Shown here piece after piece: positions 53,498 through 63,034 of a DNA stretch of 64,000 bases. The stretch comes from Pseudo-nitzschia pungens. Taxonomy: Eukaryota; Bacillariophyta; Bacillariophyceae; Bacillariales; Bacillariaceae. Each line of letters begins with the position of its first letter. Position 1 is the stretch's first letter. The stretch covers positions 7,060,501 to 7,124,500 of the forward strand of contig CM074760.1 in NCBI GenBank assembly GCA_037355855.1, given 5' to 3'. The notes below the pieces were generated by a model. The model saw only the letters and a program-made list of their open reading frames with translations, had not been told where the DNA came from and searched no databases. The translations under genes were made by a program, and so were the position numbers.

Positions 53498-54154
53498 ATG
53501 CAGTCCTTCTCCTTTGTCCTCGCCCTCGTCCTTGTTGCCGCCGTCCAGGGGTTCGCCCCCGTCTCCCAGGGTCGCGCTGGAACTCAGCTCCAAGAGTCCC
53601 TCTTCGATGCCATCTCGAACATGGATCTCTTCGCGCCCAAGGCTGACCAAAACACCTACGGAGCCCGCAACAAGAAGAACGTAAGACATAATCCAAGATA
53701 GAACCTCTTTCCAAGCTGTAACAGGCAGTGCAAAACTTTCTCACATACTCTTTCTTTTATGACTTGAACTCGACTACAGTTGAAGCTTGGTGAGATCAAG
53801 GCGGGAAAGTCGTACGTTCCTTCCGGATTGACCGCCGAACAATACGACAACATTCGGAAGGGACAGGAGAAGAAGAAGGCCGAAAACTACGCTCGCAACG
53901 TTGCCAAGGCCGGAATCTTCGAGGACTACACTGACTGGTACACCAAGCGTGGAACCGACACCAAGCAAGCTTGGGCCAAGGACATCAACCTTGGACACCG
54001 CATGGCCAAGACTAAGTACGATTGGTCCGGACAGAAGGACACTGCCTTCGGAGGAACCACTGCCGCCGTCAAAGCTACCGGAAAGAAGGCCGCTGGAAAG
54101 AAGACCGCCGCTAAGAAGGGAGGAAAGTTTTCCTTCTCTTTCGGAAAGAAATAA
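53498..54154 (+). CDS. Small basic plastid-targeted protein, 2 exons, 185 aa
   Basis: Exons are 53498-53680 and 53780-54154, phase 0, with a GT-AG intron of 99 nt. The start at MQSFSFVLALVLVAAVQG gives a textbook signal peptide followed by FAPVSQGRAG, the diatom ASAFAP-type plastid signal. The Met 11 codons upstream would spoil this leader, so it was not chosen. The mature part is lysine/tyrosine-rich and helical: LSAEQ-like 'LTAEQYDNIRKGQEKKKAEN', then 'GIFEDYTDWYTKRGTD' and 'DINLGHRMAKTKYDW', ending with an alanine/lysine tail GKKAAGKKTAAKKGG and FSFSFGKK. The codon choice is strongly biased to C-ending codons, suggesting high expression. A role near the photosystems or thylakoid is plausible but not shown by the sequence. 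Confidence 0.85.
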
Positions 54155-54890
54155 GTGCTTTTCCTTTTCTTCTTCTGTCGGGAGCAACACGATTTTGCAT
54201 AACGGAGAACGTTAGAAAAATAATACCTTAAGTTGTTCTAGATGTATATTAATTTGAACCTCTACGTCTTTCCTGCTGTTTAAGTGGCCACTTAGAAATG
54301 GATCAACAGGATGTAGCTAAGTTATCTTGAGCGTACTCGTACGTCTCAAAGTTGGACACTTGGTGAATTGCAACACATACTCTGCTATTGATCTACGGTT
54401 TAGTTGTGCAAAGCAACGCAGATGGAGGTATGTTCATATGCGTTATACGTGACCTCGTAGTTTTGTTGGACCGAACGGAAGATATCTTGTAGTAGTATTA
54501 TTTGTCCATGGACCATTCCCGGAACATGGATCTGGCATTCAACTCGGTTCGGTTTGAAGAAGTAAGCTTAGCTACCGTACCGGTAGGTAGTAAATAATGC
54601 TGTGATGAAGTTGGGGCTGAGAAGTCATGACACGGTCATCGGATGCGATGAAACGTTCCTGTCTTCGTGCTTTTATTACATACGTACCCGTAATGTACTT
54701 CGAGTAAGTCGGAGGTGATGGAACAGCATGTATGTACGTACATAGTACGTACATAGACGCCCACTCGTAACACTTACTCTCGCACCAAAAAGATCCAAAA
54801 CGAAGATTGAAAAGCACTGGAACGGAACATGGTTGATTTTTGTTTTTTGACGAATTTCAAAAATTCCCGGTGTCTCCCCACATCGAATTA
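54155..54890. other. Intergenic region
   Basis: No gene is supported. Palindromic GTACGTACATAGTACGTAC lies at 54733-54751 and TACCGTACCGGTAGGTA near 54573-54590. Confidence 0.5.
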
Positions 54891-55034
54891 GTGTCAAAGT
54901 GACACCCGGGGTCAAAGTGACCCCCGGTGTCACTTTGACACTTGACACTCGCTGATACTTTTGCGGATCAAAGTGACACTGGGTGTCAAAGTGACACTAG
55001 GTGTCATTTTGACACTGGGCGTCACTTTGACACT
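54891..55034. repeat. Array of palindromic GTGTCA-AAG-TGACAC units
   Basis: About nine near-palindromic 14-16-bp units occur. Some read GTGTCAAAGTGACAC and some the reverse complement GTGTCACTTTGACAC, separated by 2-5 bases of G or C. Because both orientations occur, the array can fold into long hairpins. Confidence 0.9.
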
Positions 55035-55176
55035 CACAAGGGAAGTAGAAAAATGCTGTCTGCAAGCGCTGAGTGGTGCACGGGAGGCTGGAAAAATTTA
55101 AATTCTTAGAAAAAAATTAAATTAACCATGTGCCTGAACCTCTCTCGTCAACGAAGGAACAATCCGCACCTCCATC

Positions 55177-55230
55177 GCGTCAACTTCAGAAGACTGAAAG
55201 GTCGCGTCAACTTCAGAAGACTGAAAGGTC
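55177..55230. repeat. Two direct copies of a 27-bp unit
   Basis: GCGTCAACTTCAGAAGACTG plus seven more bases is repeated head to tail at 55177 and 55204. It sits at the left edge of minisatellite B. Confidence 0.9.
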
Positions 55231-55965
55231 AACCGATCTGCACCTCTGTCGAAATCTGATCCGCACTTCTATTGAAATCCGATTAGCACCTCTATTGCGT
55301 CAACCGATCCGCACCTCTATCGAAAACCGATCCGCATCTCTGTTGCAATCGGATCCGAACCTCTATCGAAATCCAATCCGCACTTCTGTTGCAAACCAAT
55401 CCGCACCTCTATTGCAATCCGATCCGCACCTCTATTGCGTCAACCGATCCGCACCTCTATTGCAATCCGATCCGCACCTCTATTGCAATCCGCACCTCTA
55501 TCGCAAACCGATCCGCACCTCTATTGCAATCCGATCCGCACCTCTATTGCAATCCGATCCGCACCTCTATTGCAATCCAATCCGCACCTCTATTGCAATC
55601 CGATCCGCACCTCTATTGCAATCCGCACCTCTATTGCAATCCAATCCGCACCTCTATCGCAAACCGATCCGGACCTCTATTGCAATCCGCACCTCTATTG
55701 CAAACCGATCCGCACCTCTATCGCAATCCGATCCGCACCTCTATTGCAATCCAATCCGCACCTCTATTGCAATCCGATCCGCACCTCTATTGCAATCCGC
55801 ACCTCTATTGCAAACCGATCCGCACCTCTATTGCAATCCGATCCGCACCTCTATTCCAATGATCCGATCCGCACCTCTATTGCAATCCGATCCGCACCTC
55901 TATTGCAAAACGGATCCGCACCTCTATCGCATCAACCGATCTGCACCTCTATCGCAAACCGATCA
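55231..55965. repeat. Minisatellite B, 23-bp and 18-bp units
   Basis: Tandem units CGCACCTCTATTGCAATC plus CGAT-type spacing, 23 bp full length with 18-bp short forms, and C/T or A/G variants. It is the same unit as minisatellite A (22919-23467) but in the opposite orientation. As 23 is not a multiple of three, three units make a 69-nt super-period, and all three plus-strand frames stay open, giving apparent proteins of up to 282 codons that are not genes. Confidence 0.95.
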
Positions 55966-56208
55966 ATCAACTTTATGATACCAAATAATATCTCACTATT
56001 AGTTCAACCTAGAGTGAACAAAGCATATCCCGGCCTTTCTGCTTTAAGACGACCGACCAACCGACCGACCTACAAGCCAACTGGAAGACCTTTGCCGCCC
56101 GATCTGAAATATTTTGTGGATTTGTAACTCATTATTATTCTTCCTCGCAGAGAACAATCTCAGAGAGAAGAGATACGCACCCGAATCGATACAACGGAAA
56201 ACGCATTC

Positions 56209-57702
56209 ATGATGGTTCAGTCCAGGTACCGACTTCTTCTGATTCTTGCGTCTTTGTTGCCGTTTGCCGTGCTCCTGGTTTTCCGTCGATCCATTTCATT
56301 CCCCTTTCATGATTTGTCGAGAGATGTTTGGGTCCTCTGGAATACACTCGAGGTCTTTGATACGGTTTCGAACGTGCACCTCGTCCGACTCGATGAAAGG
56401 TTGAAAGATCAGCCAGACTCACGAGCCGTTGTCGTAAATGTTCGAGACTTTGGGGCTGTAGGAAATGGTAAAATCGACGACACGGTTGCGGTGCGACGTG
56501 CATTAATGCACGCGTCAAATATCAATGGAGAGGGCATGGTCACTATTCTCTTTCCCGAGAACTACACGTTCTGCACCGGGCCGCTGAATCTTACCAATCA
56601 AACAGCACTCCAAGTCGATGGCACATTGCGAGCGCTCACTTGGACCGAAACGATCTGGCCAGAAATACCCCCTCTAGCGAGCTATGGAAATTCGAGAGAT
56701 AGTGGAAATTATTTACAGTACCAGGCTTTCTTGTACGCCATTCATGGTCACGACATCCGAATCACGGGGAAAGGAGTTATAGATGGCCACGGGCAGCCGT
56801 GGTGGGACGCTGCTCAAAATGATCGTTCACTATTGAATGCCGGACGTCCCAATCTCATTCAATTAGTGGGATGTCAAAACGTGGAAATATCCGGTGTCAC
56901 ATTGAAAGATTCTCCCTTCTGGTGTCTTCATCCCGTTCTTTGCACGAATGTTCACATCCATCACATGAAAATTCGATCGCATATGTATGCATTCAACAGC
57001 GATGGGATCGACCCCGATAGTTCCCGAAACGTAGTCATCGAAGACAACGATATTTCCTGTGGTGATGATCACATTGCAATCAAGGCTGGAATCTGTGGCA
57101 AGTCCTCGCCATTGGACTGCGATGAGGTCAAGGAGTTCAACGATGGAACATACGAAACGGTCAACGTTACGATCCGGCGGAATATCTTTCGTACTGGCAT
57201 GGGGATTTCCTTGGGTAGTGAGTGCAGTGGAGGAATACGGGATGTTCGCATCGAGGACAATTTGGTGGGTGTTTGCGAGCCTGGTCATTGCGAAGAAAAT
57301 TGTTGTGGATGGAGCCCAGCCTTGCATCTGAAAACGACCGACACTCGTGGTGGTCACATGGAAAATATTGTATTCAGAAACAATACGGTATATAATACCA
57401 CTTCTATCATTCTCGTGGAAACAGATTATCAGGATTCTCAACATGATGGGAAAATTAAGCCAACATTGGTTCAGGACCTTTCGTTCCAGGACAATAATGG
57501 TCATGGAACCGCACAGGGCATCGACTTTTCCTGCAGCAAATATTTGCCTTGCAGGAATGTTACATTCTTGAGGAACAACTTTGATCCACAAAATTTGGTG
57601 CAGTGTAAAAATGTAGAAGTTATCGATCAGAACGGAAACGATGTTTGCTCCAGAGTAGCGAGAGATGATGATGCAACGGTCGAAACTCCATTCAAGTCTT
57701 GA
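56209..57702 (+). CDS. GH28 (polygalacturonase-like) beta-helix protein, 497 aa
   Basis: A signal anchor (LLLILASLLPFAVLLVF, about residues 6-22) is followed by the beta-helix start VVNVRDFGAVGNGKIDDTVA at about residue 75. Family motifs are ITGKGVIDGHGQPWW, then FNSDGIDPDSSRNVVIEDND (NTD-type, catalytic Asp), then CGDDHIAIKAG (Asp pair), then RTGMGISLGSE and LHLKTTDTRGGHMENI. GH28 enzymes hydrolyse galacturonan and related pectins. Here the conserved G-H-G is G-M-G and the R-x-K is L-x-K, so activity or substrate may be altered. Two ATGs stand side by side; the first is taken. It is probably Golgi or secreted (inference). It converges with the dehydrogenase gene, 44 nt apart. Confidence 0.85.
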   Translation: MMVQSRYRLLLILASLLPFAVLLVFRRSISFPFHDLSRDVWVLWNTLEVFDTVSNVHLVRLDERLKDQPDSRAVVVNVRDFGAVGNGKIDDTVAVRRALMHASNINGEGMVTILFPENYTFCTGPLNLTNQTALQVDGTLRALTWTETIWPEIPPLASYGNSRDSGNYLQYQAFLYAIHGHDIRITGKGVIDGHGQPWWDAAQNDRSLLNAGRPNLIQLVGCQNVEISGVTLKDSPFWCLHPVLCTNVHIHHMKIRSHMYAFNSDGIDPDSSRNVVIEDNDISCGDDHIAIKAGICGKSSPLDCDEVKEFNDGTYETVNVTIRRNIFRTGMGISLGSECSGGIRDVRIEDNLVGVCEPGHCEENCCGWSPALHLKTTDTRGGHMENIVFRNNTVYNTTSIILVETDYQDSQHDGKIKPTLVQDLSFQDNNGHGTAQGIDFSCSKYLPCRNVTFLRNNFDPQNLVQCKNVEVIDQNGNDVCSRVARDDDATVETPFKS

Positions 57703-57746
57703 TGCATTCCTTCGATTGATTGCAGCAGGCTTGATGATTCGCGTTG

Positions 57747-60700
57747 TCAAACCTTGATTTTCGAGTTTTTGGGATCATAAAACGGAGATAAGGATATCTC
57801 GCAAGGATACATTTTCTCTGCAATTTCGACCTCCCACGATGCATCCGCAATCCAGCTCTTGTTGATTGGAGTTCCATCGGACGATTACTAGCATGGTCAA
57901 ACCAACCCCTCCACCCACGGAAAAGCCATACGATCCTGCCCGGATATCGCTCACGCGCTCGCCATTTCGCCATACTACTTCCCCGTGATACAACAAGGGG
58001 TCGTGTTCGGCCAGAGGAACCAACACGTTAGCCATTCGTTTTGGCCGACCGCCCAACTCCTTGAAACTGGTCCTTTTGGGCTGCGACACATTCACTTCCA
58101 ATGAATCCCCCAGGCTTGTCCCAGTCGATAGTAAATGACAACCCTGCTTCCAATATTGTATCGGTATTGTCGAGGTCGTGACCTGAAAGAGAGTCGGGAC
58201 AAAGTGAGAAGACAAGAACGAGAACGATGAACTGCATCTCATGGATTTATTATTATTGATGGCATAACATACCGTAGTCTCTATATCCTTTTTCTAACCG
58301 AAGGCTACCAAGTGCTTTGAGTCCAGCATGTTTCAGACCATATTCTTTCCCAACCTCTATAATGCGATCGTAGACCATTGTAGCTTGTTCGGTTGGTATG
58401 AAGAGCTCATAGCCAAGCTAAACAACATGATAATCGGGAAAATCGACAAAGGGTGAACAGTTTTCGTTGGGAAAAAGAGATGGTTCACCACGCATTGCAT
58501 CAATAAACCATTCGTACATCCACTCATCAAGAGTTTTGCTTACCTCCCCGACGTATGTGATGCGAACACAAAGTGCCCTAGCGAGACCGATATCGATCTC
58601 TTCGGCTGTGCGAAAATCAAAATCATTGTGCATGTCTCTCGATGTCAAACGTTGAAGAAGATCCCTCGATCGGGGACCCTGCAGGTTGATCTGGCAGTAT
58701 TTGGCGGTGACATCGGTGACCGTCGCGTGCCAATCCCTCGTCAGCCTCGTGGCCATGTGTTGGTGGACGTGATTGTGCATCGTATCGGTGGCAACCACCA
58801 AGAACTCGGTTTCGGACATCTTGATCACGGTCAGGTCTGCCTCTAGGTAGCCGTTTTCGTTGAGCCACTGCGTGTAGGTGATGGTGTTGCACGGGCCATC
58901 CACCCGTGCCGTCGAGAGCCGGTTCAGAAATTTTCCGGCATCGTAACCCTGAACGAGAAACTTGCTCATGAAACTCATTTCGAACAGGGCCACGTTTTCC
59001 CGGCAGGCGTCGTGCTCGGATTTCCAGTTCGAAAAATAGGTTGGTCGTCCAAACGTATCGTTTTGTGCAGTTGTTGTTGCTGCTGCTGCTGCTGCTGTTG
59101 TGGATCCCTCTGAAGCGTACCACGCGGGAGCTTCCCACCCGCTGACGTCGCGAAACCAGGCTCCTTGGCTCGCCAATCGGTCGTGGAGGGGCGATTGCTT
59201 TGCCCCGCGACACGTGTGGGGTTGGTGATCGGGGTACAGCAATTTATACGTGTTCCCCAGCGCTTCCGAAACCCGATCTTTCCGAAAGCCCGGATTGGAC
59301 TGGTATTTTTGAAATCGATTCGCGTGGATGCCGGTGACATCCACGTCGCTCGGCGCGATTCCCTCGTTTTGGATCCACTTCGCCAAAATCTTTCCCACTC
59401 CTCCCCCGGTCAAGATGCCGACGGAATTCATCCCGGCCGCTACGTAGTAATTCTTTAGTTCCGGTGCCGGACCGATGACGGGACCGTTGTCGGGAGTAAA
59501 GGATTCCGGTCCGCAAAAGAATTTCTTGATCCCCGCGGTCTGAACCTCGGGTACCAACCGCTCCATGGCGGAAAGCAGATACGGCTCCATCCGATCCCAA
59601 TCGGGTTCGATTTCTCCGAACGAAAAGTCCGTCGGGATTTGTTCGGGGTTCCAGGGCGCTCCGTCCCACTCGAAAAACCCGACCAGCAGTCCGTTTCCCT
59701 CGGGTCGCACGTAGATGCAGCGAGACGGGTCCTCCACCACGGGCCAGCGCGGATCCAATCCCGGGATCTCGTCCGTGATGAGGTAATAGTGCTCGGCGGC
59801 CTGGTTGGGAATCGCAACCCCCGCTCCCGATGCCTCTCCCAGCTGGCGGGCCCACATTCCCGCGCAATTGACCACGACGTTGGCGGCGATTGTCGTTCCG
59901 GACGACGACGACGCGGGAGTGTCGTCGCCGTTCGCGATCCGGACCCCCTCGACGGCGCGGGGCCTTCCGGTGGCAATCGGATCGGTGGAAACCACGCGCT
60001 CGACCCGGACGCCCTCCGCTATTCGGACGCCGCGCTGCCTCGCCCCCCTCGCAAGGGCCATGGTCGCATCCGTCGGGTTCACCCGGCCGTCCTCCGGCAC
60101 CCAGAATCCCGCCAGAATGCCCTCGGTGCGGATAAGCGGAAACCGGTCTCCCACCTCTTCCGCGGACAGCTCGACCGCGTCGATCCCGCACAGGCGATCA
60201 AAGGCGGCGACCCGTCGAAAGTAGTGGAGTCGATCCTCCGTGCAGGCCAGCTCGATGAATCCCACGTCCATCATGCCGGTTTCCATCCCGGTTTCTTCCG
60301 GCAGGATGGTCCGATAGAGTTCCCGCGTGTACGTCCGCATGTCCATGGAGGTGGCGGAGAGAGACCCAAAGGTCGTCATGAGCCCGGCGGCGTGCCACGT
60401 GGTTCCGCTGGTCAATCGATCTCGCTCCAGCAGGAGCACGTCGCTGACTCCCTAGTTTTGCCAGGTGATAGGCGACCGACGTTCCGATGATGCCGCCCCC
60501 GATGACGATCACGTTGGCGTGATCCGGCAGCGGCGGCTCGGGAGTGGTGTCCGTGCCGTTGTTCCGAATCGGAGTGCTGCCAAAGAAACGAAGCTCTGCC
60601 GCCGATCCCATTGCGGGACGAAAGAGCATGTTCGTGTTCGTGTTCATGTGCACGTGCATGTGCATGTTCGTTCGCTTGCGCATCGTTCCGTTTCGCTCGG

Positions 60701-60818
60701 CACCACCGAAGGAACGGCGTTCTTTCTTCCGCAGCAGAGTCGACCCTCTCTGGAGCATCCGCCCGTTGCGTGCCCAGTGCCTCAGCGAGTACAGTTGCAC
60801 CAGTCCGGAACACGGCAT
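57747..60818 (-). CDS. Sarcosine/dimethylglycine dehydrogenase-like, 4 exons, three frameshifts
   Basis: An arginine-rich N-terminus suggests mitochondrial import. FAD binding is seen in NVIVIGGGIIGTSVAYHLAK, and LTSGTTWHAAGL holds the histidine that binds FAD covalently in this family. C-terminal folate-binding (GcvT-like) sequence includes YCQINLQGPRSRDLLQRL and AGLKALGSLRLEKGYRDYGH. Introns are 58418-58543 and 58183-58272 (GT-AG). Family members demethylate sarcosine or dimethylglycine and pass the one-carbon unit to tetrahydrofolate. Three +1 moves are needed: near 60457 (after HLAKL), near 58070 (before FKELGGRPKRMANV) and near 57890 (before SDGTPINKSWIADA). With them the frame ends ISLSPFYDPKNSKIKV at 57747. 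Without them it breaks. These are either assembly errors or a recent pseudogene. Residues 50-65 are an H-M/N-T hexamer-coded run. Confidence 0.82.
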
Positions 60819-61744
60819 TTTCCTCGTTTTTTTGTGAAGACGAGTCGGAAAATAGGAATGAATGAATCAATCAATCAATCGGAAGGAACGCGTGAAAATC
60901 GTTTGGTAGTGCAACGTTGACAAAGCGACGCATTCGATCTCGGTCGCTATCTCGATCTCGATCTATTGTGAATTGATGCGTTTGCCCTCTCCCCGAGCAC
61001 AATCGATGGATTGATTGATGGATTGATGGATTCGAACTCCGAACAAATTTTTTTCGGAAGAAGTGACGACAAAAAGAATGCAGTTCGAATGAAAACGATC
61101 GAAAAGTAGCTTCTGAAAATCCAACCAATTCGTTGCAGTTGACACCGCATCTCAAAAAGGATCCGAGACGAAATGCGTCGTGCGCCCGTAGCTGTGCTAC
61201 GAGTATGTACCGTACGTCGCTATCCGGAGGGAATTCGAAACTTGCGATCGAGTCTCACATTTTCTGTCAAAAGTCCAAAGCGTCACTGGTACGTACGTAT
61301 AGTACGTACGAGTACATTGGCCATGGTCGATGACGATTCACGATTCATGATAGAATTGAGTCGTGAGTAATCAATCCCGTATCATTAAAATCCTGAAGGT
61401 TTCAAGATAAGGTTAAGGTTACCACTGAAATCAAAATCTCAGTACAGATACCAGATAGCAGTTACTTATCGTAGAACTATCGTACCGGTAGACCGGAGAC
61501 GTGACACGCGACTTGCTTCCCCGTTCTCAGAGCTCCCCATCAAAATTCAAAATCTATGTCGAAGGTCGACGCAACAACAACAACATCCATCACCTCATTT
61601 TGATCATCAATCACTATTCACTCTTTACCATCACCATCACCCACGTTTCATTATTACAGTACTTCCTATTACGAAATATTCGGCACCTTTACAACCAACG
61701 ACCTACACAGACACTCCCATGATCACCGGAACACTCCACAAACC
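60819..61744. other. Intergenic region between divergent genes
   Basis: Contains an AATC tetranucleotide run (60863-60882), GATGGATT repeats (61005-61032), the palindrome GTACGTACGTATAGTACGTAC (61290-61310), and AAGGTTAAGGTTACC near 61409. No gene is supported. Confidence 0.5.
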
Positions 61745-63034
61745 ATGAGCGCAGCCACTTCGTCGCCAACGACAACATTCCTTCGCAGAACCCTCCTCGA
61801 TCCCGGCATTCGCTCGTTCCGAAACTACATCCAGTCGGAGCTCGGTGTTCTGCGCCAGAGCCCCGTCCTCGTGATCCACAGCACCGTCGGCAAAGGCGAG
61901 AGCGAGTCCTCCTCTTCGTCTTCGTCTTCGAAACATCACAAGAAACCCGTCGCCGATTCGTGCCAATGGGTGAAATTCACCCTGGGCCAGCAGTTTGGAC
62001 TGCGGACGGTTCCCGCGACCATTTCCTCGGCGGTTCCCACGCTCGAGTCGCTCGATCAGACGCTGGAACTGATGCAGCGGACGGGGGCCTCCTCGGTGGT
62101 AGCGGTCGGAAGCGGATCGGCCATGGATCTGGCCAAGGCCGTGGCGGCGAGCATTTCGGCAACGACAACGACAGCGACAACGACGACACAAAGGGTCCCC
62201 CTGGTCATGGTGCCGGCCACCTACAGCGCGCTCGTAGCGGCGGGAGCGAGCCATTCGCTGCTGCTGGACGGCGCCGAAGAAACGCTGGTGCCATTTCCGC
62301 ACATTCACCAATCACTGTTGTGGGATTTGGATGCCGATGAAAACGCTGATGTAAATGAAGACGGAGATGCTGTGGTACAGTCGTCCGTGGTCGCCACCCT
62401 GGATCACGGCAAGTACATGCATGGTTTGCAAGGCGAGAACGATCGGGACGTCCTTTTGTACGCCGTGTCCGCGCTGTTGCTCGACGCGGTGTACCGCAAC
62501 AGCGCCCACCCATCGTTGCAGGGCCTCCTCTCGGAAACCAGCGAGCTGCTTGCGCTGCGGAACAACGGAGAAAGCGGGGGCAGCGACGACGAAAGCGACG
62601 CAGACGTGCGCTCCCTCACGAGCATGTTGTACCGGTCCTCCAACCTGCTGTCGTACGGACTCGACGGGAACAATTTGGACGACGAAGCGAACCGATCGAT
62701 TCCGCTGGCGCTGGCATCGTCGCTGATCCCGACGCTCTTTCCGGAAACCCACCCTTTGTCGTTTTTCGCGGGCCTCGTCCCCGGCCTGTCCGCGCTGTGC
62801 GCCAGCAGCGGCACCGCCGACGCCACAGCGCAAGAGCTCCTGGAACAGCTGGGAGGTTCGCGCACGACGCAAATGCCTCCGCCGCCGCTCCGGGTAAGGG
62901 ACGCGTCTCTGGATGGCTTTTCCGTCCCGGACATGGCGGTGTCGCACCTGCGATCGAACCAGGCCGCGTGGAAGGCCCTCGACGCTCCCGACGATGTGCT
63001 CGTGAGGGTGTTGCAGGACAGCCTCGAGCGCTGA
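61745..63034 (+). CDS. Iron-containing alcohol dehydrogenase / maleylacetate reductase-like protein, 429 aa
   Basis: Single exon. The nucleotide-binding part is clear: TLDQTLELMQRTGASSVVAV, then GSGSAMDLAKAVAA (the family's GGGS-x-hD-xAK), then VPLVMVPATYSALVAAGASH (the 'P.i.iPTT.gtGsE' place). The C-terminal helical half follows maleylacetate reductase-like spacing ('LLYAVSALLLDAVYRNSAHP' then 'THPLSFFAGLVPGL'). In functional Fe-ADHs this half holds D/N and three His metal ligands. Here only the His in THPL is evident and the others appear replaced. Serine, threonine and acidic low-complexity inserts break the fold at about residues 53-62, 138-146 and 195-210. Role unknown; it may be non-catalytic. 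No targeting leader is obvious. Confidence 0.75.
   Translation: MSAATSSPTTTFLRRTLLDPGIRSFRNYIQSELGVLRQSPVLVIHSTVGKGESESSSSSSSSKHHKKPVADSCQWVKFTLGQQFGLRTVPATISSAVPTLESLDQTLELMQRTGASSVVAVGSGSAMDLAKAVAASISATTTTATTTTQRVPLVMVPATYSALVAAGASHSLLLDGAEETLVPFPHIHQSLLWDLDADENADVNEDGDAVVQSSVVATLDHGKYMHGLQGENDRDVLLYAVSALLLDAVYRNSAHPSLQGLLSETSELLALRNNGESGGSDDESDADVRSLTSMLYRSSNLLSYGLDGNNLDDEANRSIPLALASSLIPTLFPETHPLSFFAGLVPGLSALCASSGTADATAQELLEQLGGSRTTQMPPPPLRVRDASLDGFSVPDMAVSHLRSNQAAWKALDAPDDVLVRVLQDSLER

Noticed and set aside
55130..56127. Long plus-strand open frames (up to 282 codons) over minisatellite B
   Set aside because: They exist in three frames at once because the 23-bp unit has no stop; the sequence is a tandem repeat, not a gene.
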